Both the position numbers and the translations under genes were made by a program. 64,000 nucleotides of DNA from Ensifer sp. IC4062 (GTDB taxonomy: Bacteria; Pseudomonadota; Alphaproteobacteria; Rhizobiales; Rhizobiaceae): contig NZ_JADYVD010000034.1 of assembly GCF_020193575.1 (NCBI RefSeq), forward strand, positions 1 through 64,000. The letters are read 5' to 3'. A model generated the notes under the pieces. The model was given only the letters and a program-made list of their open reading frames with translations. It had not been told where the DNA came from and ran no database searches. Shown piece by piece: positions 28,732 through 37,781 of the stretch (positions within the stretch are counted from its first letter, which is position 1; every line of letters begins with the position of its first letter).

Positions 28732-28745
28732 TCAATGTAGCAGGC
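28732..28745. promoter_or_regulatory. FixK/FNR box
   Basis: TTGAC-AGCG-ATCAA, 56 bases upstream of the second usp gene. Confidence 0.75.
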
Positions 28746-28801
28746 GCTGGCGGGAGTAGATTGATTCGTGAAACTGCCACTCAGCTTCGGAGGAGGAAGC
28801 A

Positions 28802-29635
28802 ATGACCTACAAAACAATTCTTTTGGTGATCGGCGCCAATGAGCACGAAAATGATCTAACAGCGGCAGCGGATCTCTGCGCGGCCGCCGATGCCCATTTA
28901 TCAGTTCTTCTGGTCAAGCTCGCCGCACCACCACCGATCGGAGATTATGCGGCCATGTCGGTCGCCTGGCTCGACGAACGGGCCGAGGACATGAGGCAAC
29001 TGGATGAGGCAGTGGAGAGAGCTCGAGCCACGCTGAAGGGCCTCGGGATCTCATTCGAGGCAAATGGCATCTATTGCGAGACCGCATGGGCCGACAACGA
29101 TGTGGGCAATCGCGCACGCTATGCCGACATTACATTGATCGGGGCGAGCATGAAGCCGGATTCTCCGTTGCGAGCGCGAGCCATTGACGGAGCGCTCTTC
29201 TATTCGGCGCGACCGGTTCTGCTCGCAACCAATCGCCAATCCGTTACACTGCGTCCAAGAAAGATTCTCCTCGCATGGAACTCGACCATGGAATCCGCGA
29301 GAGCGGCCCGCGAAGCATTGGAACTGATGGAGAGCGCCGAGGAGGTGAATGTCGTGGTGGTCGATCCAAGCGCAGCTTCGGCCAAAAACGGCGAAGAACC
29401 GGGTGCTGATGTTGCCACCTACCTCGCTCGCCATGGCATCGAAGTCACCGTCGATCGCCTCCCAAGCGCCGGACGCCGTGTCGAGGAGGTTCTCAACCAG
29501 CATGCCATTGATACCTCTGCCGATCTGATCGTGATGGGCGCATACGGGCATACACGTCTTCGCGAAAGGATATTCGGCGGCGTTACCAAGGCGATGATTG
29601 AAGCACCTATGGTACCGGTGCTGATGGTGCGCTGA
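28802..29635 (+). CDS. universal stress protein, two UspA domains (second of tandem pair)
   Basis: 277 residues with a strong ribosome binding site (GGAGGAAG). Same two-domain layout as its neighbour, with MTYKTILLVIGANEHENDLT at the start and GAYGHTRLRERIFGGVT near the end. Length differences come from short insertions such as an extra KPDSP segment near residue 118. The pair is likely to respond to low oxygen through the adjacent box. Confidence 0.92.
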   Translation: MTYKTILLVIGANEHENDLTAAADLCAAADAHLSVLLVKLAAPPPIGDYAAMSVAWLDERAEDMRQLDEAVERARATLKGLGISFEANGIYCETAWADNDVGNRARYADITLIGASMKPDSPLRARAIDGALFYSARPVLLATNRQSVTLRPRKILLAWNSTMESARAAREALELMESAEEVNVVVVDPSAASAKNGEEPGADVATYLARHGIEVTVDRLPSAGRRVEEVLNQHAIDTSADLIVMGAYGHTRLRERIFGGVTKAMIEAPMVPVLMVR

Positions 29636-29654
29636 ACATTCCCTGTTGCATCGA

Positions 29655-29690
29655 AACAAGGGCGCCGCATAAAGCGACGCCTTTGTTGTT
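29655..29690 (+). terminator. intrinsic terminator after second usp gene
   Basis: AACAAGGGCG and CGCCTTTGTT form a 10-bp stem with one G-T pair, followed by a T-rich run (TTTGTTGTTTG). It lies 20 bases after the stop, just before the convergent PNPOx-like gene. Confidence 0.55.
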
Positions 29691-29695
29691 TGCCG

Positions 29696-30151
29696 TCATG
29701 CTTCACCTTCGTGTGCAGCTCGGCCGGTCATGTCTTCGATATCGACACAGAAAAAGACATGCGGCGAAGAGCCTGCGACCGCTTGTGGTGCGGGCTTCAG
29801 CCCGCCCGGCTCCCACCAATTTGGTCGCGCCTCGAGAAGCGACCAGGCATGCACGCACTCTCTCTGCCATCGCCCTTCCGACGGCAGCTCCTGATAGCGG
29901 CCGAATACAAGGACGCTTTTCCACTGCCGTTCGCCTGAAAACTCATCGACTTGAAGGCATACATGCGGGTTGGCGCGCATCCAGTCGATCTTCTGGCCGG
30001 GCATAGAAAAGCAGTAAATGCAGTTGCCCGTAAAAGCATAAGTGATTGGCACGACATACGGCCTGCCTTCGTTACAGCAAGCAAGACGAGCCAGATGACC
30101 GGCCTGAATGACGCTGCTGCATTCGTGACGGGACATTTCCTTGATGAACAT
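29696..30151 (-). CDS. PNPOx-like flavin-binding protein
   Basis: 151 residues. The start MFIKEMSRHECSSVIQAGHLARLACCNEGRPYVVPITYAF and the later MPGQKIDWMRANPHVCLQVDEF match the split-barrel pyridoxamine 5'-phosphate oxidase-like family (FMN or F420 binding), common as stress-related or nitroreductase-like proteins. The C-terminal part (WWEPGG near 112, then a short tail) is typical of this subgroup. The substrate is unknown. It faces the BON gene across a shared FixK box 65 bases from both starts. Confidence 0.82.
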   Translation of the reverse strand: MFIKEMSRHECSSVIQAGHLARLACCNEGRPYVVPITYAFTGNCIYCFSMPGQKIDWMRANPHVCLQVDEFSGERQWKSVLVFGRYQELPSEGRWQRECVHAWSLLEARPNWWEPGGLKPAPQAVAGSSPHVFFCVDIEDMTGRAAHEGEA

Positions 30152-30216
30152 GATCTCCCCTCCCTTAAGGCGTCGATCTATCGACTGAGGTTAAATCTGC
30201 AGGGAACGCCTGTGCC

Positions 30217-30230
30217 TTGATGTCCCTCAA
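30217..30230. promoter_or_regulatory. FixK/FNR box in divergent promoter
   Basis: TTGAT-GTCC-CTCAA, 65 bases upstream of the PNPOx-like gene and 66 bases upstream of the BON gene. The symmetric spacing suggests control of both. Confidence 0.65.
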
Positions 30231-30296
30231 AGACCGATAGCCGGGAATGGCCAATAGTTGAGCCAGTGTTTGCCGGTTTTGAGGAAGGAGACGATC

Positions 30297-30971
30297 ATGA
30301 GCGACATTCGCCTGCGCCAGGACATCCTGGATGAGCTCGAATATGAACCCAGCATAGACGCCGCGAACATCGGAGTAACGGTCGAGGACGGCGTTGTCAC
30401 TTTAACGGGCCATGTTCACAGCTTTGCGGAAAAACACACTGCGGAACGGGTTGCGCAACGGGTGAAGGGCGTGCGCGCAATCGCCGAGGAAATCGAAGTG
30501 CGGCTACCGGAGAACAAGAAGACCGCCGATGACGAAATCGCCAGCCGCGTGGTAAAAATTCTCACCTGGGGAGCCGCAATTGCCGAGCTCAAGGACATCC
30601 AGGTCAAGGTTGAAAACGGTTACGTGACCCTGGAGGGAACGGTCGATTTCTATTTCCAGCGTAATGCGGCCGAGAGCTTGGTGCGTCGCTTGACGGGCAT
30701 CACGGGTGTCGACAACCGACTGAAGATTCGTCCCATGATGGATGTGCTCGACATCAGGCATGGCATCAGAGAGGCGCTGAAACGCAACGCTGAGATAGAG
30801 GCCGAAAACATCGACGTAGAAGTATCCGGCAGTCATGTCACCTTGCGTGGGAAGGTTCAAAGCCGGCGCGAGAGAGCCGTGGCCGAGCGAGCGGCCTGGT
30901 CGGCTCGAGGCGTCACGGCTGTCGAGGATCACTTGAAAATCGAAGAACCCCGAGGCCGGCTCAATACCTGA
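30297..30971 (+). CDS. triple BON domain protein
   Basis: 224 residues from the ATG at 30297 (GAGGAAGGAG upstream). Three BON repeats (about 3-70, 78-145 and 150-217), each with a core such as VTVEDGVVTLTGHV, VKVENGYVTLEGTV and VEVSGSHVTLRGKV. There is no signal peptide, unlike OsmY, so it may stay in the cytoplasm or be leaderless. BON domains bind membranes or polymers. The P-type ATPase gene starts 14 bases after its stop, forming an operon. Confidence 0.88.
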   Translation: MSDIRLRQDILDELEYEPSIDAANIGVTVEDGVVTLTGHVHSFAEKHTAERVAQRVKGVRAIAEEIEVRLPENKKTADDEIASRVVKILTWGAAIAELKDIQVKVENGYVTLEGTVDFYFQRNAAESLVRRLTGITGVDNRLKIRPMMDVLDIRHGIREALKRNAEIEAENIDVEVSGSHVTLRGKVQSRRERAVAERAAWSARGVTAVEDHLKIEEPRGRLNT

Positions 30972-30985
30972 ATGGAGCGCTTCAA

Positions 30986-33664
30986 ATGACCTTCGTGGCA
31001 CTCCCAGACCTTGCCTCGCGCGGGGGCTCACTGGTCGGCGGTACGGGACTTAGCCATGAGGAGGCTCGTCTCCGGCTTACGCGCTTTGGTTCGAACAGCC
31101 TTCCGGAACCGCAAGCCTCCTCGCTGGCGATTACTTTCCTGCGCCAGTTCCGCAGCCCGCTGATCTACATTCTGCTGGCCGCGGCACTGGTATCTCTCCT
31201 ATTGAGCGATCTGAAAGATGCGCTATTCATCAGCATCGTTCTTATCGCGAACGGCATCATCGGGGCTTTGCAGGAGCACACGGCCGGCAAAGCCGCATTG
31301 GCGTTGCGCAGATTGGAACAACCGAAGGCGAGCGTCATCCGCGACGGACGCTTGCAGGAAATCGACGCTCGACTGTTGGTGCCGGGCGACGTGGTCGCGC
31401 TCGAAGCGGGCGGACGCGTGCCGGCCGATATCCGGCTCCTCTCAGCGACCGATCTCGTTTGCGACGAATCCCTCCTGACGGGAGAATCAGCACCGGTTCA
31501 CAAGCCCAGCTCGATTGTGGAGGCTGCCCCCGGAAAGGACGGGCGCTCCATGGCCTTTGCGGGCACGCTCGTCACGCGCGGCCGCGGACAGGGTGTGGTC
31601 GCGGCGACTGGAGCAGCAACCGAGATCGGCAAGATTGCCACCGAGATCGGCAAGGCGTCCGTCACCAAGCCCCCCTTGATGATCAGGCTGGAACGCTTCT
31701 CCAAATTCATCGCCTGGATCGTCGCGGTTGCGATCGCTCTTCTCGTCGTTGTGGGGATTGCCCGCGCGATGACGCCGAGCGAGCTCTTCATGATGTCCGT
31801 TGGCCTCGCGGTGAGCGCGATCCCTGAAGGCCTGCCGATTGCGATCTCGGTCGCGCTGGCAATCAGCATGCGGCGTATGGCGAAAGCACACGTCATCGTG
31901 CGCCGAATGCCGGCGGTGGAAGCTCTCGGCTCCTGCACGATGATTGCCACCGACAAGACCGGCACATTGACGCTCAACGAACTGACCGTGACGGATATCC
32001 GCTTGCCGGACGGCACCGAGATTGTCTGCGATACGGGCGCTGACCTGGACGCCTGCACGATTCGGGGCGATGGAACCCCTCCGGCGGAGGCACGGGAACG
32101 TGCCCTTGCCTTGTTCAAGGCCGCGTCGCTGCCCAACGAAGGATCGCTGGTCAAGGAAGCGCATGGCTGGACCGCCGTCGGCGATACGGTCGACATTGCA
32201 TTGCTCGCGGCCGCCCACAAGGCGGGCTTGCCGCGGGAGGCTATCGAGAACGACTATCCGCTTGTCGCCCGAATCCCCTACGAGCCGGACCTCAAATACG
32301 CGGCCTCGTTTCACCGCCACGGCGACAGCGTTCGCATCTTCGTCAAGGGCGCCGCGGAAACCCTGATCGACATGGCCGACCGCATGGACGTGGCCGGTCG
32401 CGCCGAGCCGATCGATCGGGATATCCTCCTCCATCAGAAGGAAGAGATGGCCGCGCGTGGGCTACGAGTCCTTGCCTTTGCGGAGGGCGAGACGGCAATC
32501 GAAACAGATGGCGGCTTTGGGCGGCATCTCCTGGTCGACCTCGTCTTTCTGGGGCTTGCAGGAATGCAGGATCCGGTACGCCCTGAGGTGCCGCAAGCCA
32601 TCAGCGATTGCCACTCCGCAGGCGTGGACGTGGCAATGGTCACCGGCGACGATCCCAGGACCGCGGCGGCAATTGCCTCCCATGCCGGGCTGATCTTCGC
32701 CGAAGTTCAGGTGGTCATCGGCGAAGACGTGCGCAGGGCCGAGGAAAATGGGCAGGAAAGTCTCGACGCGTTGACCCGCCATGGCCGCATCTATGCGCGC
32801 GTTGCCCCGTCACAAAAGCTGGCGATCGTCCTGTCGCTCGCCCGCAACGGCCACTTCGTCGCCGTCACAGGGGACGGCGTCAATGACGCGCCGGCGCTGA
32901 AGCACGCGCATATCGGCGTGGCGATGGGGCGCAAGGGCACGGAGGTGGCGAAGGAGAGCGCCGACATCGTCATCACCGATGACAACTTCGCGTCGATCGT
33001 CAGCGGCATCCGCGAAGGCCGGGTCGCCTACGCGAATATCCGCAAGGTCATCTTCATGCTGATGTCGACGGGGGCCGCAGAATTGCTGCTGTTCCTGCTG
33101 GCAATCCCACTCGGCTTGCCGATGCCTCTTCTTCCCGTGCAGTTGCTTTGGCTCAACCTCGTGACCAATGGCATTCAGGACATTGCGCTCGCCGGCGAAA
33201 GTCCAGAAGGCGACGAACTCAGCCGCGCGCCGCGCAGGCCGTCCGAACCGATCTTCGACCGGCTGATGATGCGGCGGATCGTTCAATCTACCCTGGTTAT
33301 GGGAGCCGGCGGGCTCGCGATGTTCTATGTTCTGCTCGAGCAGGGCTATGGCGAAAGCGAAGCCCGCAATCTGCTGCTGCTGTTGTTCGTGCTTTTCGAG
33401 AACTTCCAGACGCTGGCGAGCCGCTCCGAGCGCAGATCCGTCTTCCAGCTCGGCTTTCTCGCCAATCCGTTGCTGCTACTCTCCATCGCAGCGGCGCAAG
33501 GCCTTCATATCGCTGCCATGTACATTCCGATCCTGAGGGAGACGCTGCAAGTTTCCCCGATATCCTTTTCCGAATGGGCGCTCCTGCTTGTTACCGCGTC
33601 TTCTGCCCTCCTGGTCGTCGAAATCGACAAATGGCGGGTCCGCAGCGAGCCGGTCGCCCTTTGA
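30986..33664 (+). CDS. P2-type cation-transporting ATPase (Ca2+/PMA-like)
   Basis: 892 residues. Cation-ATPase N-domain (SHEEARLRLTRFGSNSLPEP), P-type core TGES, TM4 motif PEGLP followed by RRMAKAHVIVRRMPAVEALG, phosphorylation site [30 protein letters not shown] and a six-helix C-terminus. PEGLP is typical of Ca2+-type P2 pumps, but bacterial relatives may transport other cations. It is cotranscribed with the BON gene and presumably under the same FixK box. No CPC-type motif, so it is not a heavy-metal pump. Confidence 0.92.
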   Translation: MTFVALPDLASRGGSLVGGTGLSHEEARLRLTRFGSNSLPEPQASSLAITFLRQFRSPLIYILLAAALVSLLLSDLKDALFISIVLIANGIIGALQEHTAGKAALALRRLEQPKASVIRDGRLQEIDARLLVPGDVVALEAGGRVPADIRLLSATDLVCDESLLTGESAPVHKPSSIVEAAPGKDGRSMAFAGTLVTRGRGQGVVAATGAATEIGKIATEIGKASVTKPPLMIRLERFSKFIAWIVAVAIALLVVVGIARAMTPSELFMMSVGLAVSAIPEGLPIAISVALAISMRRMAKAHVIVRRMPAVEALGSCTMIATDKTGTLTLNELTVTDIRLPDGTEIVCDTGADLDACTIRGDGTPPAEARERALALFKAASLPNEGSLVKEAHGWTAVGDTVDIALLAAAHKAGLPREAIENDYPLVARIPYEPDLKYAASFHRHGDSVRIFVKGAAETLIDMADRMDVAGRAEPIDRDILLHQKEEMAARGLRVLAFAEGETAIETDGGFGRHLLVDLVFLGLAGMQDPVRPEVPQAISDCHSAGVDVAMVTGDDPRTAAAIASHAGLIFAEVQVVIGEDVRRAEENGQESLDALTRHGRIYARVAPSQKLAIVLSLARNGHFVAVTGDGVNDAPALKHAHIGVAMGRKGTEVAKESADIVITDDNFASIVSGIREGRVAYANIRKVIFMLMSTGAAELLLFLLAIPLGLPMPLLPVQLLWLNLVTNGIQDIALAGESPEGDELSRAPRRPSEPIFDRLMMRRIVQSTLVMGAGGLAMFYVLLEQGYGESEARNLLLLLFVLFENFQTLASRSERRSVFQLGFLANPLLLLSIAAAQGLHIAAMYIPILRETLQVSPISFSEWALLLVTASSALLVVEIDKWRVRSEPVAL

Positions 33665-33678
33665 CCACTGTGAGTTCA

Positions 33679-35208
33679 TCACCGTCGGGGATCACGGCTA
33701 TGCTTCAGGATATCCGCTACGACATCGTTCGCGAAGCGATCGACATCCATTCGGTGCCAATCGATACCTCCGAGATCATAAGTTAGTTGCCGCGAGAGGA
33801 CATTCAGATCCGCATCGGAAGGTCCTACCGTCCTTTCGGCAACACGGCCGCGAAGAACCGACGGGCTCGCGTCCAGCCAGAAGGCCGCATATGGCACATG
33901 CGCCTCGCGCGCAGCCGCCTCGATGCGCTGACGGTTGATACACTTGTCGAAGACGGCTGCCGCGACTACGGATCCTCCCGCACGCAATATCGAAAATGTG
34001 CGGCGGGCCATCTCGTCGTAGACCTTCTGCGAAATCTCCGAACGATAGGCTTCCGCCGGCAGCCGCGTTTCGGCTGCCACGCCGTACATCTCCTTGCGGA
34101 CGCGATCGCTTTCAATGATCCTCGCGCCCGGAGGCGAACCGAACTGTGCAGCCAGGATTTCCGACACAGTCGTTTTGCCGGAACCACTCAATCCGCCAAT
34201 CACCATCAAGCGGGGTGGCCTCGTTTCAAGCAGGGATAGCGCCAGGTCGAAATAGGATCGAGCCTCGGCGGCGAGCGCCTCCGACCGCTGGCCACTCTCT
34301 TCGATCTGGGTGGCTGTGACGTGCGCCCTCACGGCAGCGCGGATCGCCATGAAATAAGGCAGTAGAACAAAGCCATCCTCGTCGCCCGCTTCGTCCAGAT
34401 ACCGGTTCATGACCAGGTTGGCAAACTGCGGAAAGCCGCGATGCCAAAGATCCATGAGCAGGAACGCGAGATCATAGAGCGTATCGATGGTTGCAATCTG
34501 GTCGTTGAACTCGATGCAGTCGAACAGCCGCGGTTCGCCTTGCAACAGGCAGATATTGCGCAGATGCAGGTCACCGTGGCATCGCCTGACCCTGCCGGCG
34601 ACTTCACGCGCATCGAGCAGCGGTGCATAGGCCGCCAGGTTGCGCTCGAAAGCGCGTTCGAACTCGGCAACCTCGACGGGATCGAAGAGCCTGCTCGTGG
34701 CAAAACCGGCCGCATTGACACGCAAGACAGCGGCGATGTTCTCGGAACCGCGTCCCTGATGAACGATCTGGGCGACCCCGTGAAAGCGGGCGATCATGTG
34801 TGCTGTCCGCGCCATCAATTCGGCATCGAGCTTGCCTCCAACGGCCATGCGATCGAACAACGCCTCCTGGTCGAACCGGACCATTTCGATGACCGCTTCG
34901 ACAAGCTCCTCGCCCTGATCATAAGCAAGGCGGCCATCGCGGCCGCGCATGATCCGTCGCACGCCGACGTACAGACCTGGCGCAGTGACGCTGTTCAGCG
35001 CCACCTCCTTTTCACAAGCGGCGAGCCTCAGTTCCGCAGTCGAGAAATCCACATAGGGCAGCTTCACCGCCCGCTTGATCTTGTAAGCGCGATCACCGGA
35101 AAGGAAGATCCAAGAGATGTGTGTCTCGATGATCTCGACCTCATCCGCGCCACGCGCGTGAGGCGCGCTTAGAAAGGCGACGACCTCCGCCTGATCCTGG
35201 GCAATCAT
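33679..35208 (-). CDS. APH-like kinase fused to P-loop (gluconate-kinase-like) domain
   Basis: 509 residues from the ATG at 35208, which has GGAAAGG upstream. The N-terminal part (about 20-330) is an aminoglycoside phosphotransferase-like fold with HGDLHLRNICLLQGEPRLFDCIEFND (catalytic loop plus metal Asp, shown in two parts in families of this type). The C-terminal part has Walker A GGLSGSGKTT near 345 and resembles small sugar kinases. Fusions of this kind are conserved in proteobacteria, with unknown substrate. A FixK box lies 110 bases upstream. Confidence 0.85.
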   Translation of the reverse strand: MIAQDQAEVVAFLSAPHARGADEVEIIETHISWIFLSGDRAYKIKRAVKLPYVDFSTAELRLAACEKEVALNSVTAPGLYVGVRRIMRGRDGRLAYDQGEELVEAVIEMVRFDQEALFDRMAVGGKLDAELMARTAHMIARFHGVAQIVHQGRGSENIAAVLRVNAAGFATSRLFDPVEVAEFERAFERNLAAYAPLLDAREVAGRVRRCHGDLHLRNICLLQGEPRLFDCIEFNDQIATIDTLYDLAFLLMDLWHRGFPQFANLVMNRYLDEAGDEDGFVLLPYFMAIRAAVRAHVTATQIEESGQRSEALAAEARSYFDLALSLLETRPPRLMVIGGLSGSGKTTVSEILAAQFGSPPGARIIESDRVRKEMYGVAAETRLPAEAYRSEISQKVYDEMARRTFSILRAGGSVVAAAVFDKCINRQRIEAAAREAHVPYAAFWLDASPSVLRGRVAERTVGPSDADLNVLSRQLTYDLGGIDWHRMDVDRFANDVVADILKHSRDPRR

Positions 35209-35506
35209 AAAATGCCTTTCCGTCCGGCTGGGACTATCTCGTCGATCCAAATCACGAAAGGCAAACTCTCGTGCGCAACAGAACGAAATGATGATCAACG
35301 CTACAAGCATGCGCCTCATTGATCAGTATCAAGGAACCATGAAGCGATGCCGGTAAGCAAAACCCCACCAGACCGATATTCACGCTCACCAATGAGCTGC
35401 GACGGTGTTGTGCGACGTCGCGAATAGCGCCGCGGCGCGTACCGGCCGCATCGAAGCTGGAAACACCCACTCACGGCAACGGCAGCGGTGAAAACTAGGC
35501 ATTCGT
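35209..35506. other. intergenic region
   Basis: 298 bases between the kinase-like gene and the end of the DUF4010 gene. It contains the FixK box at 35319-35332. Nothing else is recognised. Confidence 0.5.
35319..35332. promoter_or_regulatory. FixK/FNR box
   Basis: TTGAT-CAGT-ATCAA, a perfect consensus match, 110 bases upstream of the APH/kinase gene. Confidence 0.82.
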
Positions 35507-36756
35507 TTAGCGGACAATGAGGAAATAAACCGCGACTCCGGTCCCTGCGGCGAGAAGCGACACAACGGCGAGCGATGCCCAATAGCGTATTGTTCCGGAC
35601 GCCATCGCCACCAACACCCGTCCGCCTGCGTTTGCGAGTACCGCGCTGAGCACTGCGGCCCCCGCGATCTGCAGCGGTGCGGCTCCGCCTCCAGAGCGAA
35701 GCGCCGTCAGTACCGCGACGTCGACATCGAATACTCCCGACGCCGCGGAGATGCCGACCAGCCGTCGTGGCCCATACCGGTCATCAAGGCTGCGCCGGTG
35801 GTCGCGGTCAGGGCAAACAGGCCGGCAAAGAGAAGAGGCGAAAGGAGTTCAAACGGATTCCGCGGCTTTATCGGTTCTTCCCCGTGAGGTGCGGTTCTTG
35901 CCATCAAAGCGGCACCACCCGCGGCGAAGAGCGACGCAGCGGCAATGATCGGCAGGGCGACCACGGGGAAGACCTGCGGGAAAACGAGAAGGACGACTGC
36001 CAGCACTCGCAACAGCGAGACGACGGCGGCGATGCTTGCCGCTCCCGCCAACGGCCCTGGCTCCTCGCCCGAGCGTGCCTTCTGCCCAAAACTGGCCGTC
36101 ACGGCAGTCGATGAAACGACTGCGCCCACCAGTCCGCCCACTACCAATCCTCTTGACGAGCCAAGCAGCCGAACCGCGACGTAGCCGACAAATGAAATGG
36201 TGGCGCTCAGAACCGTGAAGAACCAGATTTCACGTGGATTGAACCCGCCCCATGGGTCAAGGGCATGGTTTGGAAGAAGAGGCAGGCCGATGGCGGTCAT
36301 CGCCGCCAGCACGAGAGCCGAACGCAGTTCGATCCATGACAGCTTCTTGAGGAGATTGTGCGTTAGCTCGCGGCTGGCGAGCACGCCAGCGAGTGCAGCC
36401 GCGCCCGCCGCCGCCACCCTGTAGTCGCCACCCACCGCCAATCCGCCGAGCGCAAAAACCGCCAATCCGGCAATGACGCCGGTAACGCTGAAATCCTCAT
36501 CGTGCCGCGCTTCGCGCAGCTTGAACCAGGTGAAACTCAGCGCGAAGCTCATGAACCCTGCGGCAAAGATAAGGTCGCTCCGCTGTGCATCGGACAGTGC
36601 CGCCAAGATCCCTCCAAGCAGACCCGAAATACCGTAGGTGCGGATGCCTGCCGTTCGGCTGCCTTCCGGCGCTTCCCTTTCCCGCCATCCACGCTCAAGT
36701 CCCACGAGCAGGCCTATGGCAAGGGCGAGCCCTAGACGGAGAATAAGAGGTTCCAT
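35507..36756 (-). pseudogene. MgtC/DUF4010-family membrane protein gene, frameshifted near its 3' end
   Basis: From ATG 36756 the protein reads MEPLILRLGLALAIGLLVGL, the MgtC-like N-terminus, and continues through many TM helices typical of DUF4010 proteins. Near 35,778 the frame breaks after ALMTG and hits a stop at about 35,707. One base away, the reading continues as GISAASGVFDVDVAVLTALR to a TAA at 35507 with two more TM helices, the normal family ending (AVYFLIVR). A single missing base in ATGACCGGTATGGG explains it. About 90 of some 415 residues are lost from the in-frame product. A sequencing error is possible. Confidence 0.82.
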
Positions 36757-36903
36757 TCGCTTCCGGCTTCGCCGCCGTGCAACGTGTTGATGTCGGCGCT
36801 CCGTGGAAGCCCAAGTCGTGAGCGACCACTCCGGTGAGCCAGGCCGCAAAGCATATCCGATTTGGAGCGCCGCGCAGCAAGCCGCGTCACCTGCGGGAAG
36901 CCA

Positions 36904-37581
36904 TTAACGATGTTGAACGAACCTGCTTTGCCAATGCCGGGGTATTTGGATCGCGACTGCTGTCAAAGCCATTGCAGTAGCAACCGGCACCCATAATGCC
37001 AGGTCCCCTACCCCTTGCACGAGGGCCGCCCCTGAAAGTGCTCCTGCCATCATGCCGAGCCACGGCACGATTTGTATGATCCAGTGCGTGTTGCGGATGC
37101 CCATGGCCCAGCGTCCCATACCTCGTCCGAAGCGTGACAGTGCCCCGGTGATATATGTCAAGCCAACCGGTAGACCTTCGATCTGCTCGACAGAGGCATT
37201 GATCGATCCCATCGCCAGAATAAGCAACAGGAACCGGAGCTCTCTTTGATGAGCTAGCAGGGCTGCGCATACGAGGAGAACCGTCACAAACAGCAAAACA
37301 GCCTGCGGCCTGAATCTCATCGCAAGCATGACTCCCGCGGCGTTCCCGATCACGAAGGTCATCAGGCCGCCGATGAGGAGGACCGCCCGAGCGACTTCGC
37401 CCTGTATCAGGGCGACCGATGCGCGAGTCGTGTTGCCACTCATGAAGGAGACAAAGTCTCCGAGGGACATGAGTCCTATGGCATCGGTCATGCCTGCAAG
37501 GAACGATATCCCGGCGACAAGCGCCAAACCAACAGAGCCCCTTTGACGCTTAATGATGCGCCGCCGCCGCTGTACCGTCAT
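36904..37581 (-). CDS. DUF1275 (YoaK-like) membrane protein
   Basis: 225 residues from ATG 37581. Six hydrophobic helices, with the family start GISFLAGMTDAIGLMSLGDFVSFMSGNTT and the later text PVGLTYITGALSRFG. Members are inner-membrane proteins of unknown function. An upstream in-frame ATG at 37680 would add 33 residues with no family match and is less likely. It is divergent from the P1B-5 ATPase gene. Confidence 0.85.
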   Translation of the reverse strand: MTVQRRRRIIKRQRGSVGLALVAGISFLAGMTDAIGLMSLGDFVSFMSGNTTRASVALIQGEVARAVLLIGGLMTFVIGNAAGVMLAMRFRPQAVLLFVTVLLVCAALLAHQRELRFLLLILAMGSINASVEQIEGLPVGLTYITGALSRFGRGMGRWAMGIRNTHWIIQIVPWLGMMAGALSGAALVQGVGDLALWVPVATAMALTAVAIQIPRHWQSRFVQHR

Positions 37582-37781
37582 TTGTGCAATCCAAGTGAAA
37601 CCCCGCCAAGGAAAGCAAACGCGACCCCGTGTTGCAAGCTCGCGATCGTCGCAGCACGGCGCCCGCCATTCACATGGCAATGCACGTTTTTGCCTCGGCC
37701 GTTTTCCATAAGGCCTTTGCGCGGGATCAAGGCAACGATCCTGTTATCCAGTATTCTTCACGAGATCTGTCGGAGAGCACC

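Noticed and set aside
37717-37730. Weak FixK-like site TTGCG-CGGG-ATCAA upstream of nia
   Set aside because: Only one half-site is good. It may still work, but the evidence is poor.
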